From Aulostomus chinensis (lineage: Eukaryota > Chordata > Actinopteri > Syngnathiformes > Aulostomidae), in contig JBBMOA010000005.1 of the NCBI GenBank assembly GCA_037954235.1, forward strand, positions 2,001,501 through 2,065,500: 64,000 nt of DNA, in the 5' to 3' direction. Shown one piece after another: positions 17,942-30,965 of the stretch. Both the position numbers and the translations under genes were made by a program. The stretch's first letter is position 1. Each line of letters begins with the position of its first letter. The notes beneath the pieces are model-generated. The model did not search any database, was not told the DNA's origin, and saw nothing but the letters and a program-made list of their open reading frames with translations.

Positions 17942-19435
17942 CACACACACACACACACACACAAACACCCTCCCAACCCCACTGCCTCCATCAACATCAA
18001 TCACTGCTTGGACCTTAACAGGCCCAGGCCAGGACGTAGCCCGTCAGGTTCCAGCACAGCTTTTTGCTGCGTTGGGTTGCACTCAGAATGACGTTTCTCT
18101 TTCTCTCTCTCTCTCCCTTCAGAAAGTAACAGATGAGCCACAAACTGAATGTGGACCAGATTTACTCCAGAAGCTGAAGAATCCACTGGAAAAGGCAGCA
18201 CTGAGAGGACAGGTTCACCTCCTCTCCTCTCTTTCCCTCCGTGCCCTGTCATTGATGCATCTTCAGCATCTTGGGAGAGTTCCTTCTCTGCTTTGTCACA
18301 GATCTGAACCCCCTACCATCGCATCACGTTCCATCAAAGAAAGAGGACTTTGGTCAACTTGGGCCATGAGAAGTCCAGAACAAATGACTTGGATATGGAG
18401 GTTTGTTAACAGGAGGCTGTTGTTGAGGAGTGGACTGGTGAGAAAGGAGAGTGGAGCTGTTCAGGTGCAAACAACAAGCTGAGAACAGGACAAGAAGACA
18501 AGCAAGAGGTTGAACACAACGCCAACCCTTCAGTTTGGTGAATATCAGCTACATTGAGAGCTCTTTTTTGATTCTGACTTTATTTGGTAAATCTATCCCA
18601 GAATTGGACCGTCCAGTTAAGATCATTTCTGTTGTTGGTTGTCAAGATCTGGATAGATGTTCTATTTTATTGATTTGATTATTGATCTCTTTCATAACCT
18701 GGCCGACCCTTTTTAGTTTTGTTGCTATTGGCAACAGTGACAAGTGTTCTTGTTGGTTTGAATGTATTTGATACAGGCCATCCAATGAAGGCAGATGTCA
18801 AGATTTTGTTGTTGGCATCTGATGAGAAATGGGTTTTAAGTTTTTGTAGTTTCTTTTTTGAATTTTTCAGGGGTTTGTGGGCCTCAGTGACCCCAAGAGT
18901 TACACCAGCAGAAGCTGAGCCTTCAGGTGGGACGAGTGGGACCAGGTTGGACCGGTCTTAGGGTAAAGGTCTGAAAAATTACATGACAAAATCAGTTATC
19001 CAGAGAACCACATAACCCCCCCCCCCCCAACACAATCACCACCACCATACCCTTTCACACCTCCGTCGCCACAGTGTGCCTCCTCATAAATGCCTGTCTA
19101 GAACCGGCCCTGCTGCAGCTCCACTTCCTGGGCTGAATGAGGGGCCCAGCAGGTCCCTGCGGGGACTCACCTGCTCTGTCCAGCCTGACTCGGGGCTTCA
19201 GCACGGCATCGAGCAGCAACCTCTGCCGGCGGTTCTCCCGCTCGTACTCCGCCACGGTTTCCTCCAGCAGAGCCACGATCTGCTCCGCGGCCGCCGCCAG
19301 CCGCTCGGTGAGCAGCGCTCTCAGCACCGGGACTCCAGCCGCTGAGTCTCCTTCTCCCAGCTGCAGCAGGAAGTCTTCAGCGGCGGCGAGGATCCGCTCC
19401 TGGACCGACACCCGCAGCAGCTGCTCGGCGCACAT
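16570..19435 (-). CDS. C2H2 zinc-finger protein gene, frame-disrupted (possible pseudogene)
   Basis: Probable nuclear DNA-binding protein. Exon 1 is 19435-19171, 88 codons, starting MCAEQLLRVSV. It has an Ala/Glu/Leu-rich helical segment ending LDAVLKPRVRLDRA, the N-terminal exon style common in fish ZNF genes, and a GTGAGT donor. Exon 2 begins at 17550 after a CAG acceptor and reads DVEQLLVIKEEVPPE, then an acidic linker. Five fingers follow at about 17110-16790, joined by HTGEKPF linkers. Finger 1 has Pro in place of its first zinc-binding His; fingers 2-5 keep all four ligands. There are two breaks. A run of eight C (plus-strand G at 17484-17491) shifts the frame in the linker; seven C would keep it open. 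After finger 5 a 2-bp deletion turns RTHTGEK into RTHWGET, and the frame ends at 16570. No KRAB or BTB domain was seen. It could be a young pseudogene or contain a homopolymer sequencing error. Confidence 0.72.
17551..19170. other. Zinc-finger gene intron
   Basis: The 1.6-kb intron between exon 1 (donor GTGAGT at 19170) and exon 2 (acceptor CTGCAG at 17551). It contains the ACAG/AC microsatellite, a poly-C run at 19016-19028 and a plus-strand frame at 18072-18482 that resembles no family I know. Confidence 0.65.
17911..17963. repeat. Compound (ACAG)n-(AC)n microsatellite
   Basis: About seven and a half ACAG units (17911-17940) run directly into about twelve AC units. It lies in the intron of the zinc-finger gene. 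Confidence 0.97.
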
Positions 19436-19539
19436 GTTGAGGTTCTACCGGCGCCACTCAGCCTTCAGGAGACAAAGACCGAGGCCGGGGGTTCACGGAC
19501 TTCTCCTTCCTTCCTTGTTGTTTGAAAACGTCCCGGTTT

Positions 19540-19792
19540 CTTCCTATTATTCTTCTTCGGTTGGCATTCAGCTTATTGGCGCATTACCGCCACCTTTTGT
19601 TCCGGAGTGCAGACCACACAGGAACTTCCAGTCTTCCTATCCGAAACAGATCGACTACAATATTCTACCATCACGTCTATCATTAAACTCCTGATCCACT
19701 CCTGTGTCCCCTACTGCCACCCTGTTCTTCTACCCCCCCTCCATCCATTCAGTTCTCTCATGACCACCAGTCTCCCTTCAGAAACTTCTAAG
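19540..19792. repeat. Possible retroelement end next to the satellite
   Basis: TTATTGGCGCATTACCGCCACC-like text at 19571-19594, preceded by T/C-rich ATTATTCTTCTTCGG, resembles an end region of a repeated fish element whose copies read GCATTACCGCCACCTNCTG. The rest is pyrimidine-rich and has no open frame of note. The stretch separates the zinc-finger first exon from the start of the giant tandem array. The family is uncertain. Confidence 0.35.
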
Positions 19793-20233
19793 CTCATGTG
19801 AACCTGCACTTGACAGTGACAGCATGAACACATGAATGATTCTGCTACCTCTCTAATGTGAAGCTGCACTTGACAGTGACAGCATGAACACATGAATGAT
19901 CCAGCTACCTCTCACATGTGAAGCTGCACTTTACAGTGAAAGAATGAACACATGAATTGATCCTGCTACCTCTCATGTGAAGCTCCACCTGACAGTGACA
20001 GCATGAACACATGAATGAATCCTGCTACCTCTCACGTGTGAAGCTGCACTTTACAGTGAAAGCATGAACACATGAATTGATCCTGCTACCTCTCATGTGA
20101 AGCTCCACCTGACAGTGACAGCATGAACACATGAATGAATCCTGCTACCTCTCTAATGTGAAGCTGCACTTGAGAGTGACAGCATGACCACATGAATGGA
20201 TCCTGCTACCTCTCACATGTGAAGCTGCACTTG

Positions 20234-21850
20234 ACAGTGACAGCATGACCACATGAATGATCCTGCTACCTCTCACATGTGAAGCTGCACTTGACAGTGA
20301 CAGCGTGAACACATGAATGGATCCTGCTACCTCTCACATGACGCTGCAATTGACAGTGACAGCATGAACACATGAATGGATCCTGCTACCTCTCATGTGA
20401 AGCTGCACTTGATAGTGAAAGCATGAACACATGAATGATCCTGCTGCCTCTCATGTGAAGCTCCACCTGACGGTGACAGCATGAACACATGAATGATCCT
20501 GCTACCTTTCTCATGTGAAGCTGCACTTTACAGTGACAGCGTGAACACATGAATGGATCCTGCTACCTTTCTCATGTGAAGCTGCACTTGACAGTGACAG
20601 CGTGAACACATGAATGGATCCTGCTACCTTTCTCATATGAAGCTGCATTTTACACTGACAGCATGAACACATGAATGGATCCTGCTACCTCTCATGTGAA
20701 GCTCCACCTGAAAGTGACATCATGAACACATGAATTGATCCTGCTACCTCTCACATGTGAAGCTGCACTTGACTGTGACAGCATGAACACATGAATGATC
20801 CTGCTACCTCTCATGTGTGAAGCTGCACTTTACAGTGACAGCATGAACACATGAATTGATCCTGCTACCTCTCATGTGAAGCTCCATCTGACAGTGACAG
20901 CGTGAACACATGAATGGATACTGCTTAATCTCACATGTGAAGTTGCACTTGACAGTGAAAGCATGAACACATGAATGATCCTGCTACCTCTCATGTGAAG
21001 CATCACCTGACAGTGACAGCATGACCACATGAATGGATCCTGCTACCTCTCACATGTGAAGCTGCACTTGACAGTGACAGCGTGAACACATGAATGGATC
21101 CTGCTACCTCTCACATGACGCTGCAATTGACAGTGACAGCATGAACACATGAATGGATCCTGCTACCTCTCATGTGAAGCTGCACTTGATAGTGAAAGCA
21201 TGAACACATGAATGATCCTGCTGCCTCTCATGTGAAGCTCCACCTGACGGTGACAGCATGAACACATGAATGATCCTGCTACCTTTCTCATGTGAAGCTG
21301 CACTTTACAGTGACAGCGTGAACACATGAATGGATCCTGCTACCTTTCTCATGTGAAGCTGCACTTGACAGTGACAGCGTGAACACATGAATGGATCCTG
21401 CTACCTTTCTCATGTGAAGCTGCATTTTACACTGACAGCATGAACACATGAATGGATCCTGCTACCTCTCATGTGAAGCTCCACCTGAAAGTGACATCAT
21501 GAACACATGAATTGATCCTGCTACCTCTCACATGTGAAGCTGCACTTGACTGTGACAGCATGAACACATGAATGATCCTGCTACCTCTCTCATGTGAAGC
21601 TGCACTTGACAGTGACAGCATGAACACATGAATGATCCTGCTACCTCTCATGTGTGAAGCTGCACTTTACAGTGACAGCATGAACACATGAATTGATCCT
21701 GCTACCTCTCATGTGAAGCTCCATCTGACAGTGACAGCGTGAACACATGAATGGATACTGCTTAATCTCACATGTGAAGCTGCACTTGACAGTGAAAGCA
21801 TGAACACATGAATGATCCTGCTACCTCTCATGTGAAGCATCACCTGACAG
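20234..21850. repeat. Tandem higher-order duplication within the satellite (777-bp and about 840-bp copies)
   Basis: Copy 1 (20234-21010) and copy 2 (21011 to about 21850) carry the same series of variant units. An example is the unusual CATGACGCTGCAATTG at 20337 and 21114. The offset is 777 bp in the first half and 836 bp in the second (CTTAATCTCACATG at 20924 and 21760), so copy 2 gained exactly one extra 59-bp unit near 21590-21650. Confidence 0.8.
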
Positions 21851-22470
21851 TGACAGCATGAACACATGAATAATCCTGCTATCTCTCATGTGAAGCTCCA
21901 CCTGAAAGTGACAGCGTGAACACATGAATGGATCCTGCTACCTCTCACATGTGAAGCTGCAGTTGACAGTGACAGCATGAACACATGAATGGATTCTGCT
22001 ATCTCTCATGTGAAGCTGCACCTGACAGTGACAGCATGAACACATGCATGGATCCTGCTAACTCTCTCATGTGAAGCTGCACTTGACAGAGAAAGCATGA
22101 ACACATGAATGGGTCCTGCTACCTCTCATTTAAAGCTGCACCTGACAGTGACAGCATGAACACATGAATGGGTCCTGCTACCTGTCATTTAAAGCTGCAC
22201 TTGACAGTGACAGCATGAAAACATGAATGGATCCTGTTCCCTCTAATGTTCAGCTGCACTTGACAGTGACAACGTGAACACATGAATGGATACTGCTACC
22301 TTTCTCATTTGAAGCTGCACTTGACAGTGACAGCATGAACACATGAATGATCCAGCTACCTCTTACGTGTGAAGCTGCACTTTAAAGTGACAGCATGAAC
22401 ACATGAACTCATCCTGCTACCTCTCATGTGAAGGTCCACCTGACAGTGACAGCATGAACACATGAATGAT

Positions 22471-23990
22471 CCTGCTCCCTCTCGAATGTGAAGCTGCAGT
22501 TGACAGTGACAGCATGAACACATGAATGGATTCTGCTACCTCTCATGTGAAGCTGCACCTGACAGTGACAGCATGAACACATGCATGGATCCTGCTACCT
22601 CTCATTTAAAGCTGCACCTGACAGTGACAGCATGAACACATGAATGGATCCTGCTACCTCTCATGTGAAGCTGCACTTGACAGTGACAACATGAACACAT
22701 GAATGGATCCTGCTACCTCTCATGTGAAGCTGCACTTGACAGTGACAGCATGAACACATGAATGATCCTGCTACCTCTCACATGTGAAGCTGCACTTGAC
22801 AGTGACAGCATGAAAACATGAATGATCCTGCTACCTCTCGAATGTGAAGCTGCACTTGACAGTGAAAGCATGAACACATGAATGGATCCTGCTACCTCAC
22901 ATGTGAAGGTGCACTTGACAGTGACAGCATGACCACATGAATGGAACCTGCTACCTCTCACACATGAAGCTGCACTTGACAGTGACAGCGTGAACACATG
23001 AATGATCCTGCTACTTCTCACATGTGAAGCTGAACTTGACAGTGACAGCGTGAACACATGCATGGATCCTGCTAACTCTCTCACGTGAACCTGCACTTGA
23101 CAGAGAAAGCATGAACACATGAATGGGTCCTGCTACCTCTCATTTAAAGCTGCACCTGACAGTGAAAGCATGAACACATGAATGGGTCCTGCTACCTCTC
23201 TCATGTGAAGCTCCATTTGACAGTGACCGCATGAACATATGAATGGATCCTGCTACCTCTCACATGTTCAGCTGCACTTGACAGTGACAGAATGAACACG
23301 AGAATGATCCTGCTTCCTCTCATGTTAACCTCCACCTGACAGTGACAGCGTGAACACATGAATGAATCCTGCTACCTCTCACGTGTGAAGCTGCAGTTGA
23401 CAGTGAAAACATGAACACATGAATGGATCCTGTTCCCTCTCATATGTTCAGCTGCACTTGACAGTGACAGCATGAACACATGAATGATCCTGCTGCCTGT
23501 CATGTGAAGCTGCACTTGACAGTGAAAGCATGAACACATGAATGATTCTGCTGCCTGTCATGTGAAGCTGCACTAGACAGTGAAAGCATGAACACATGAA
23601 TGATTCTGCTACCGCTCATGTGAAGTTGCACTTGACAGTGAAAGCATGAACACATGAATGATCCTGCTTCCTCTCAAGTGAAGCTGCACTCGACAGTAAC
23701 AGCATGAACACATGAATGGATCCTGCTACCTCTCTAATGTGAAGCTGCACTTGACAGTGACAGCATGAACGCATGAATGATCCTGCTACCTCTCATGTGA
23801 AGCTCCACCTGAAAGTGACAGCGTTAACACATGAATGGATCCTGCTACCTCTCATTTGAAGCTGCACTTGACAGTGACAGCATGAACACATGAATGGATC
23901 CTGCTACCTCTCTTATGTGAAGCTGCACTTGACAGTGACAGCATGAACACATGAATGGATTCTGCTACCTCTCATGTGAAGCTGAACCTG
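22471..23990. repeat. Satellite block A, copy 1 (second copy 30966-32485)
   Basis: About 1.52 kb of ordered variant units recurs 8495 bp downstream with only a few single-base differences (for example CTCATATGTTC versus CTCAAATGTTC, GCGTTAAC versus GCGTGAAC). The segment at 26281-27170 is a third, shorter version that lacks the portion matching about 22940-23185. Confidence 0.8.
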
Positions 23991-26900
23991 ACAGTGACAG
24001 CATGAACACATGCATGGATCCTGCTAACTCTCTCATGTGAAGCTGCACTTGACAGAGAAAGCATGAACACATGAATGGGTCCTGCTACCTCTTATTTACA
24101 GCTGCACCTTCCAGTGATAGCATGGACACATGAATGGGTCCTGCTACCTCTCTCATGTGAAGCTCCATTTGAAAGTGACCGCATGAACATATGAATGGAC
24201 CCTGCTACCTCTCATTTGAAGCTGCAATTGAAAGTGACCGCATGAACACATGAATGGATCCAGCTACCTCTCATGTGAAGCTGCACCTGACAGTGACAGC
24301 ATGAACACATGAATGATCCTGCTACCTCTCTCATGTGAAGCTGTACTTGACAGTGACAGCATGAACACATGAATGGATCCTAGTACCTCTCATGTGAAGC
24401 TGCACCTGACAGTGAAAGCATGAACACATGCATGGATCCTGCTAATTCTCTCATGTGGAGCTGTACTTGACAGTGACAGCATTAACACATGAATGGGTCC
24501 TGCCACCTCTCATTTGAAGCTGCACCTGACAGTGACAGCATGAACACATGAATGGGTCCTGCTACCTGTCATTTGAAGTTGCACTTGAAAGTGACAGCAT
24601 GAACACATGAATGGATCCTGCTACCTCTCATGTGAAGCTGCACTTGACAGTGACAGCATGAACACATGAATGATCCTGCTACATCTCACATGTGAAGCTG
24701 CACTTGACAGTGACAGCATGAACACATGAATGGATCCTGCTACCTCTCTAATGTCAAGCTGCACTTGACAGTGACAGCATGAAAACATGATTGGATCCTG
24801 CGACGTCTCATGTGAAGCTGTACCTGACAGTGACAAAATGAACACATGAATGGATCCTTCTACCTCTCTCATGTGAAGCTGCACTTGACAGTGACAGCAT
24901 GAACACATGAATGGGTCCTGCCACATCTCATTTGAAGCTGCACTTGACAGTGACAGCATGAACACATGAATGGATCCTGCTACCTCTCATGTGAAGCTGC
25001 ACTTGACAGTGACAGCATGAACACATGAATGGGTCCTGCTACTTCTCATTTGAAGCTGCACCTGACAGTGACAGCATGAACACATGAATGGGTCCTGCTA
25101 CCTCTCATTTGAAGCTGCACTTGACAGTGACAGCATGAACACATGAATGGATCCTGCTACCTCTCATGTGAAGCTCCAATTGAAAGTGACCGTATGAACA
25201 CATGAATGGATCCAGCTACCTCTCATGTGAAGCTGTACCTGACAGTGACAGCATGAACACATGAATGGGTCCTGCTACTTCTCATTTGAAGCTGCACCTG
25301 ACAGTGACAGCATGAACACATGAATGGGTCCTGCTACCTCTCATTTGAAGCTGCACTTGACAGTGACAGCATGAACACATGAATGGATCCTGCTACCTCT
25401 CATGTGAATCTCCAATTGAAAGTGACCGTATGAACACATGAATGGATCCAGCTACCTCTCATGTGAAGCTGCACCTGACAGTGACAGCATGAACACAAGA
25501 ATGGATCAAGCTACCTCTCATGAGAAGCTGCACTTGACAGTGACAGCGTGAACACATGAATGGATCCTGCTACTTCTCTCATTTGAAGCTGCACCTGACA
25601 GTGACAGCATGAACACATGCATGGGTCCTGCTACCTGTCATTTGAATCTGCACTTTAAAGTGACAGCATGGACACATGAATGGATCCTGCTACCTCTCAT
25701 GTGAAGCTGCACTTGACAGTGAAAGCATGAACACATGAATGATCCTTCTACCTCTCATTTGAAGCTGCACCTGGCAGTGACAGCATGAACACATGAATGG
25801 ATCCTGCTCCCTCTCACATGTTCAGCTGCACTTGACAGAGACAGCATGAACACGTGAATGATCCTGCGACCTCTCATGTGAAGCTGCCATTGGCAGTGAC
25901 AGCATGAACACATGAATGATCCTGCTACCTCTCATGTGAAGCATCACCTGACAGTGACAGCATGAACACATGAATAATCCTGCTATCTCTCATGTGAAGC
26001 TCCACCTGAAAGTGACAGCGTGAACACATGAATGGATCCTGCTACCTCTCACATGTGAAGCTGCAGTAAACAGTGACAGCATGAACACATGAATGGATTC
26101 TGCTACCTCTCATGTGAAGCTGCACCTGACAGTGACAGCATGAACACATGCATGGATCCTGCTAACTCTCTCATGTGAAGCTGCACTTGACAGAGAAAGC
26201 ATGAACACATGAATGGGTCCTGCTACCTCTCATTTAAAGCTGCACCTGACAGTGACAGCATGAACACATGAATGATCCTGCTCCCTCTCGAATGTGAAGC
26301 TGCAGTTGACAGTGACAGCATGAACACATGAATGGATTCTGCTACCTCTCATGTGAAGCTGCACCTGACAGTGACAGCATGAACACATGCATGGATCCTG
26401 CTACCTCTCATTTAAAGCTGCACCTGACAGTGACAGCATGAACACATGAATGGATCCTGCTACCTCTCATGTGAAGCTGCACTTGAAAGTGACAACATGA
26501 ACACATGAATGGATCCTGCTACCTCTCATGTGAAGCTGCACTTGACAGTGACAGCATGAACACATGAATGATCCTGCTACCTCTCACATGTGAAGCTGCA
26601 CTTGACAGTGACAGCATGAAAACATGAATGATCCTGCTACCTCTCGAATGTGAAGCTGCACTTGACAGTGAAAGCATGAACACATGAATGGATCCTGCTA
26701 CCTCACATGTGAAGGTGCACTTGACAGTGACAGCATGACCACATGAATGGGTCCTGCTACCTCTCTCATGTGAAGCTCCATTTGACAGTGACCGCATGAA
26801 CATATGAATGGATCCTGCTACCTCTCACATGTTCAGCTGCACTTGACAGTGACAGAATGAACACGAGAATGATCCTGCTTCCTCTCATGTTAACCTCCAC

Positions 26901-28544
26901 CTGACAGTGACAGCGTGAACACATGAATGAATCCTGCTACCTCTCACGTGTGAAGCTGCAGTTGACAGTGAAAACATGAACACATGAATGGATCCTGTTC
27001 CCTCTCATATGTTCAGCTGCACTTGACAGTGACAGCATGAACACATGAATGATCCTGCTGCCTGTCATGTGAAGCTGCACTTGACAGTGAAAGCATGAAC
27101 ACATGAATGATTCTGCTGCCTGTCATGTGAAGCTGCACTAGACAGTGAAAGCATGAACACATGAATGGATCCTGCAACCTCTCATTTGAAGCTGCACTTG
27201 ACAGTGACAGCATGAACACATGAATGGATCCTGCTACCTCTCTTATGTGAAGCTGCACTTGACAGTGACAGCATGAACACATGAATGGATTCTGCTACCT
27301 CTCATGTGAAGCTGCACCTGACAGTGACAGCATGAACACCTGCATGGGTCCTGCTACCTGTCATTTGAATCTGCACTTTAAAGTGACAGCATGGACACAT
27401 GAATGGATCCTGCTACCTCTCATGTGAAGCTGCACTTGACAGTGAAAGCATGAACACATGAATGATCCTTCTACCTCTCATTTGAAGCTGCACCTGGCAG
27501 TGACAGCATGAACACATGAATGGATCCTGCTCCCTCTCACATGTTCAGCTGCACTTGACAGAGACAGCATGAACACGTGAATGATCCTGCGACCTCTCAT
27601 GTGAAGCTGCCATTGACAGTGACAGCATGAACACATGAATGATCCTGCTACCTCTCATGTGAAGCATCACCTGACAGTGACAGCATGAACACATGAATAA
27701 TCCTGCTATCTCTCATGTGAAGCTCCACCTGAAAGTGACAGCGTGAACACATGAATGGATCCTGCTACCTCTCACATGTGAAGCTGCAGTAAACAGTGAC
27801 AGCATGAACACATGAATGGATTCTGCTACCTCTCATGTGAAGCTGCACCTGACAGTGACAGCATGAACACATGCATGGATCCTGCTAACTCTCTCATGTG
27901 AAGCTGCACTTGACAGAGAAAGCATGAACACATGAATGGGTCCTGCTACCTCTCATTTAAAGCTGCACCTGACAGTGACAGCATGAACACATGAATGATC
28001 CTGCTCCCTCTCGAATGTGAAGCTGCAGTTGACAGTGACAGCATGAACACATGAATGGATTCTGCTACCTCTCATGTGAAGCTGCACCTGACAGTGACAG
28101 CATGAACACATGCATGGATCCTGCTACCTCTCATTTAAAGCTGCACCTGACAGTGACAGCATGAACACATGAATGGATCCTGCTACCTCTCATGTGAAGC
28201 TGCACTTGACAGTGACAACATGAACACATGAATGGATCCTGCTACCTCTCATGTTAAGCTGCACTTGACAGTGACAGCATGAACACATGAATGATCCTGC
28301 TACCTCTCACATGTGAAGCTGCACTTGACAGTGACAGCATGAAAACATGAATGATCCTGCTACCTCTCATTTGAAGCTGCACTTGACAGTGACAGCATGA
28401 ACACATAACTGGATTCTGCTACCTCTCATGTGAAGCTGCACCTGACAGTGACAGCATGAACACATGAATGGGTCCTGCTACCTCTCATTTGAAGCTGCAC
28501 TTGACAGTGACAGCATGAACACATGAATGGATCCTGCTACTTCT

Positions 28545-30180
28545 CATTTGAAGCTGCACCTGACAGTGACAGCATGAACACATGAATGGGTCCTGCTACC
28601 TCTCATTTGAAGCTGCACTTGACAGTGACAGCATGAACACATGAATGGATCCTGCTACCTCTCATGTGAAGCTGCACCTGACAGTGACAGCCTGAACACA
28701 TGATTGGATCCTGCTACCTCTCACGTGAAGCTGCACCTGACAGTGAAAGCATGAACACATGCATGGATCCTGGTAACTCTCTCTTGTTGAGCTGCACTTA
28801 ACAGTGACAGCATGAACACATGAATGGGTCCTGCCACCTCTCATTTGAAGCTGCACCTGACAGTGACAGCATGAACGCATGAATGGGTACTGCTACCTAT
28901 CATTTGAAGCTGCACTTGAAAGTGACAGCATGAACACATGAGTGGATCCTGCTACCTCTCATGTGAAGCTGTGCTTGACAGTGACAGCATGAACACATGA
29001 ATGATCCTGCTACCTCTCATGTGAAGCTGCACCTGACAGTGACAGCATGAACACATGAATGGATCCTGCTCCCTCTCACATGTTCAGCTGCACTTGACAG
29101 TGACAGCATGAACACATGAATGGATCCTGCTACCTCTCATGTGAAGCTGCACCTGACAGTGACAGCCTGAACACATGAATGGATCCTGCTACCTCTCACG
29201 TGAAGCTGCACCTGACAGTGAAAGCATGAACACATGCATGGATCCTGCTAACTCTCTCATGTGGAGCTGCACTTGACAGTGACAGCATGAACACATGAAT
29301 GGGTCCTGCCACCTCTCATTTGAAGCTGCACCTGACAGTGACAGCATGAACACATGAATGGGACCTGCTACCTGTCATTTGAAGTTGCACTTGAAAGTGA
29401 AAGCATGAAAACATGAATGGATCCTGCTACCTCTCATGTGAAGCTGCACTTGACAGTGACAGCATGAACACATGAATGATCCTGCTACCTCTCATGTGAA
29501 GCTGCACCTGACAGTGACAGCATGCACACATGAATTGATCCTGCTACCTCTCGAATGTGAAGCTGCAGTTGACAGTGACAGCATAAACACATGAATGGAT
29601 TCTGCTACCTGTCATGTGAAGCTGCACCTGACAGTGACAGCATGAACACATGCATGGATCCTGCTAACTCTCTCATGTGAAGCTGCACTTGACAGAGAAA
29701 GCATGAACACATGAATGGGTCCTGCTACCTCTCATTTACAGCTGCACCTTCCAGTGACAGCATGAACACATGAATGGGTCCTGCTACCTCTCTCATGTGA
29801 AGCTCCATTTGAAAGTGACCGCATGAACATATGAATGGACCCTGCCACCTCTCATTTGAAGCTGCAATTGAAAGTGACCGCATGAACACATGAATGGATC
29901 CAGCTACCTCTCATGTGAAGCTGCACCTGACAGTGACAGCATGAACACATGAATGATCCTTCTACCTCTCTCATGTGAAGCTGCACTTGACAGTGACAGC
30001 ATGAACACATGAATGGATCCTAGTACCTCTCATGTGAAGCTGCACCTGACAGTGAAAGCATGAACACATGCATGGATCCTGCTAATTCTCTCATGTGAAG
30101 CTGCACTTGACAGAGAAGGCATGAAAACATGAATGGGTCCTGCTACCTCTCATTTAAAGCTGCACCTGACAGTGACAGCA
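28545..30180. repeat. Satellite block C, copy 1 (second copy 33772-35407)
   Basis: About 1.64 kb matches the region 5227 bp downstream, including rare variants such as CTCTTGTTGAGCTGCACTTA, GCACCTTCCAGTGACAGC and GACAGAGAAGGCATGAAAAC. Differences are single bases only (CTGACAGTGAAAGC versus CTGACAGTGAATGC). A shorter related version lies at about 35480-36420. Confidence 0.8.
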
Positions 30181-30965
30181 TGAACACATGAATGGATCCT
30201 GCTACCTCTCATGTGAAGCTGCACTTGAAAGTGACAACATGAACACATGAATGGATCCTGCTACCTCTCATGTGAAGCTGCACTTGACAGTGACAGCATG
30301 AACACATGAATGGGTCCTGCTACCTGTCATTTGAATCTGCACTTTAAAGTGACAGCATGGACACATGAATGGATCCTGCTACCTCTCATGTGAAGCTGCA
30401 CTTGACAGTGAAAGCATGAACACATGAATGATCCTTCTACCTCTCATTTGAAGCTGCACCTGGCAGTGACAGCATGAACACATGAATGGATCCTGCTCCC
30501 TCTCACATGTTCAGCTGCACTTGACAGAGACAGCATGAACACGTGAATGATCCTGCGACCTCTCATGTGAAGCTGCCATTGGCAGTGACAGCATGAACAC
30601 ATGAATGATCCTGCTACCTCTCATGTGAAGCATCACCTGACAGTGACAGCATGAACACATGAATAATCCTGCTATCTCTCATGTGAAGCTCCACCTGAAA
30701 GTGACAGCGTGAACACATGAATGGATCCTGCTACCTCTCACATGTGAAGCTGCAGTAAACAGTGACAGCATGAACACATGAATGGATTCTGCTACCTCTC
30801 ATGTGAAGCTGCACCTGACAGTGACAGCATGAACACATGCATGGATCCTGCTAACTCTCTCATGTGAAGCTGCACTTGACAGAGAAAGCATGAACACATG
30901 AATGGGTCCTGCTACCTCTCATTTAAAGCTGCACCTGACAGTGACAGCATGAACACATGAATGAT

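Noticed and set aside
18072..18482. 136-codon plus-strand frame in the zinc-finger intron
   Set aside because: Starts in a TC-rich low-complexity stretch and matches nothing recognised; treated as chance.
22713..23120. 135-codon minus-strand open frame, also at 31208-31615
   Set aside because: It is made entirely of satellite units and is identical in the duplicated block. There is no codon structure, conserved domain or promoter.
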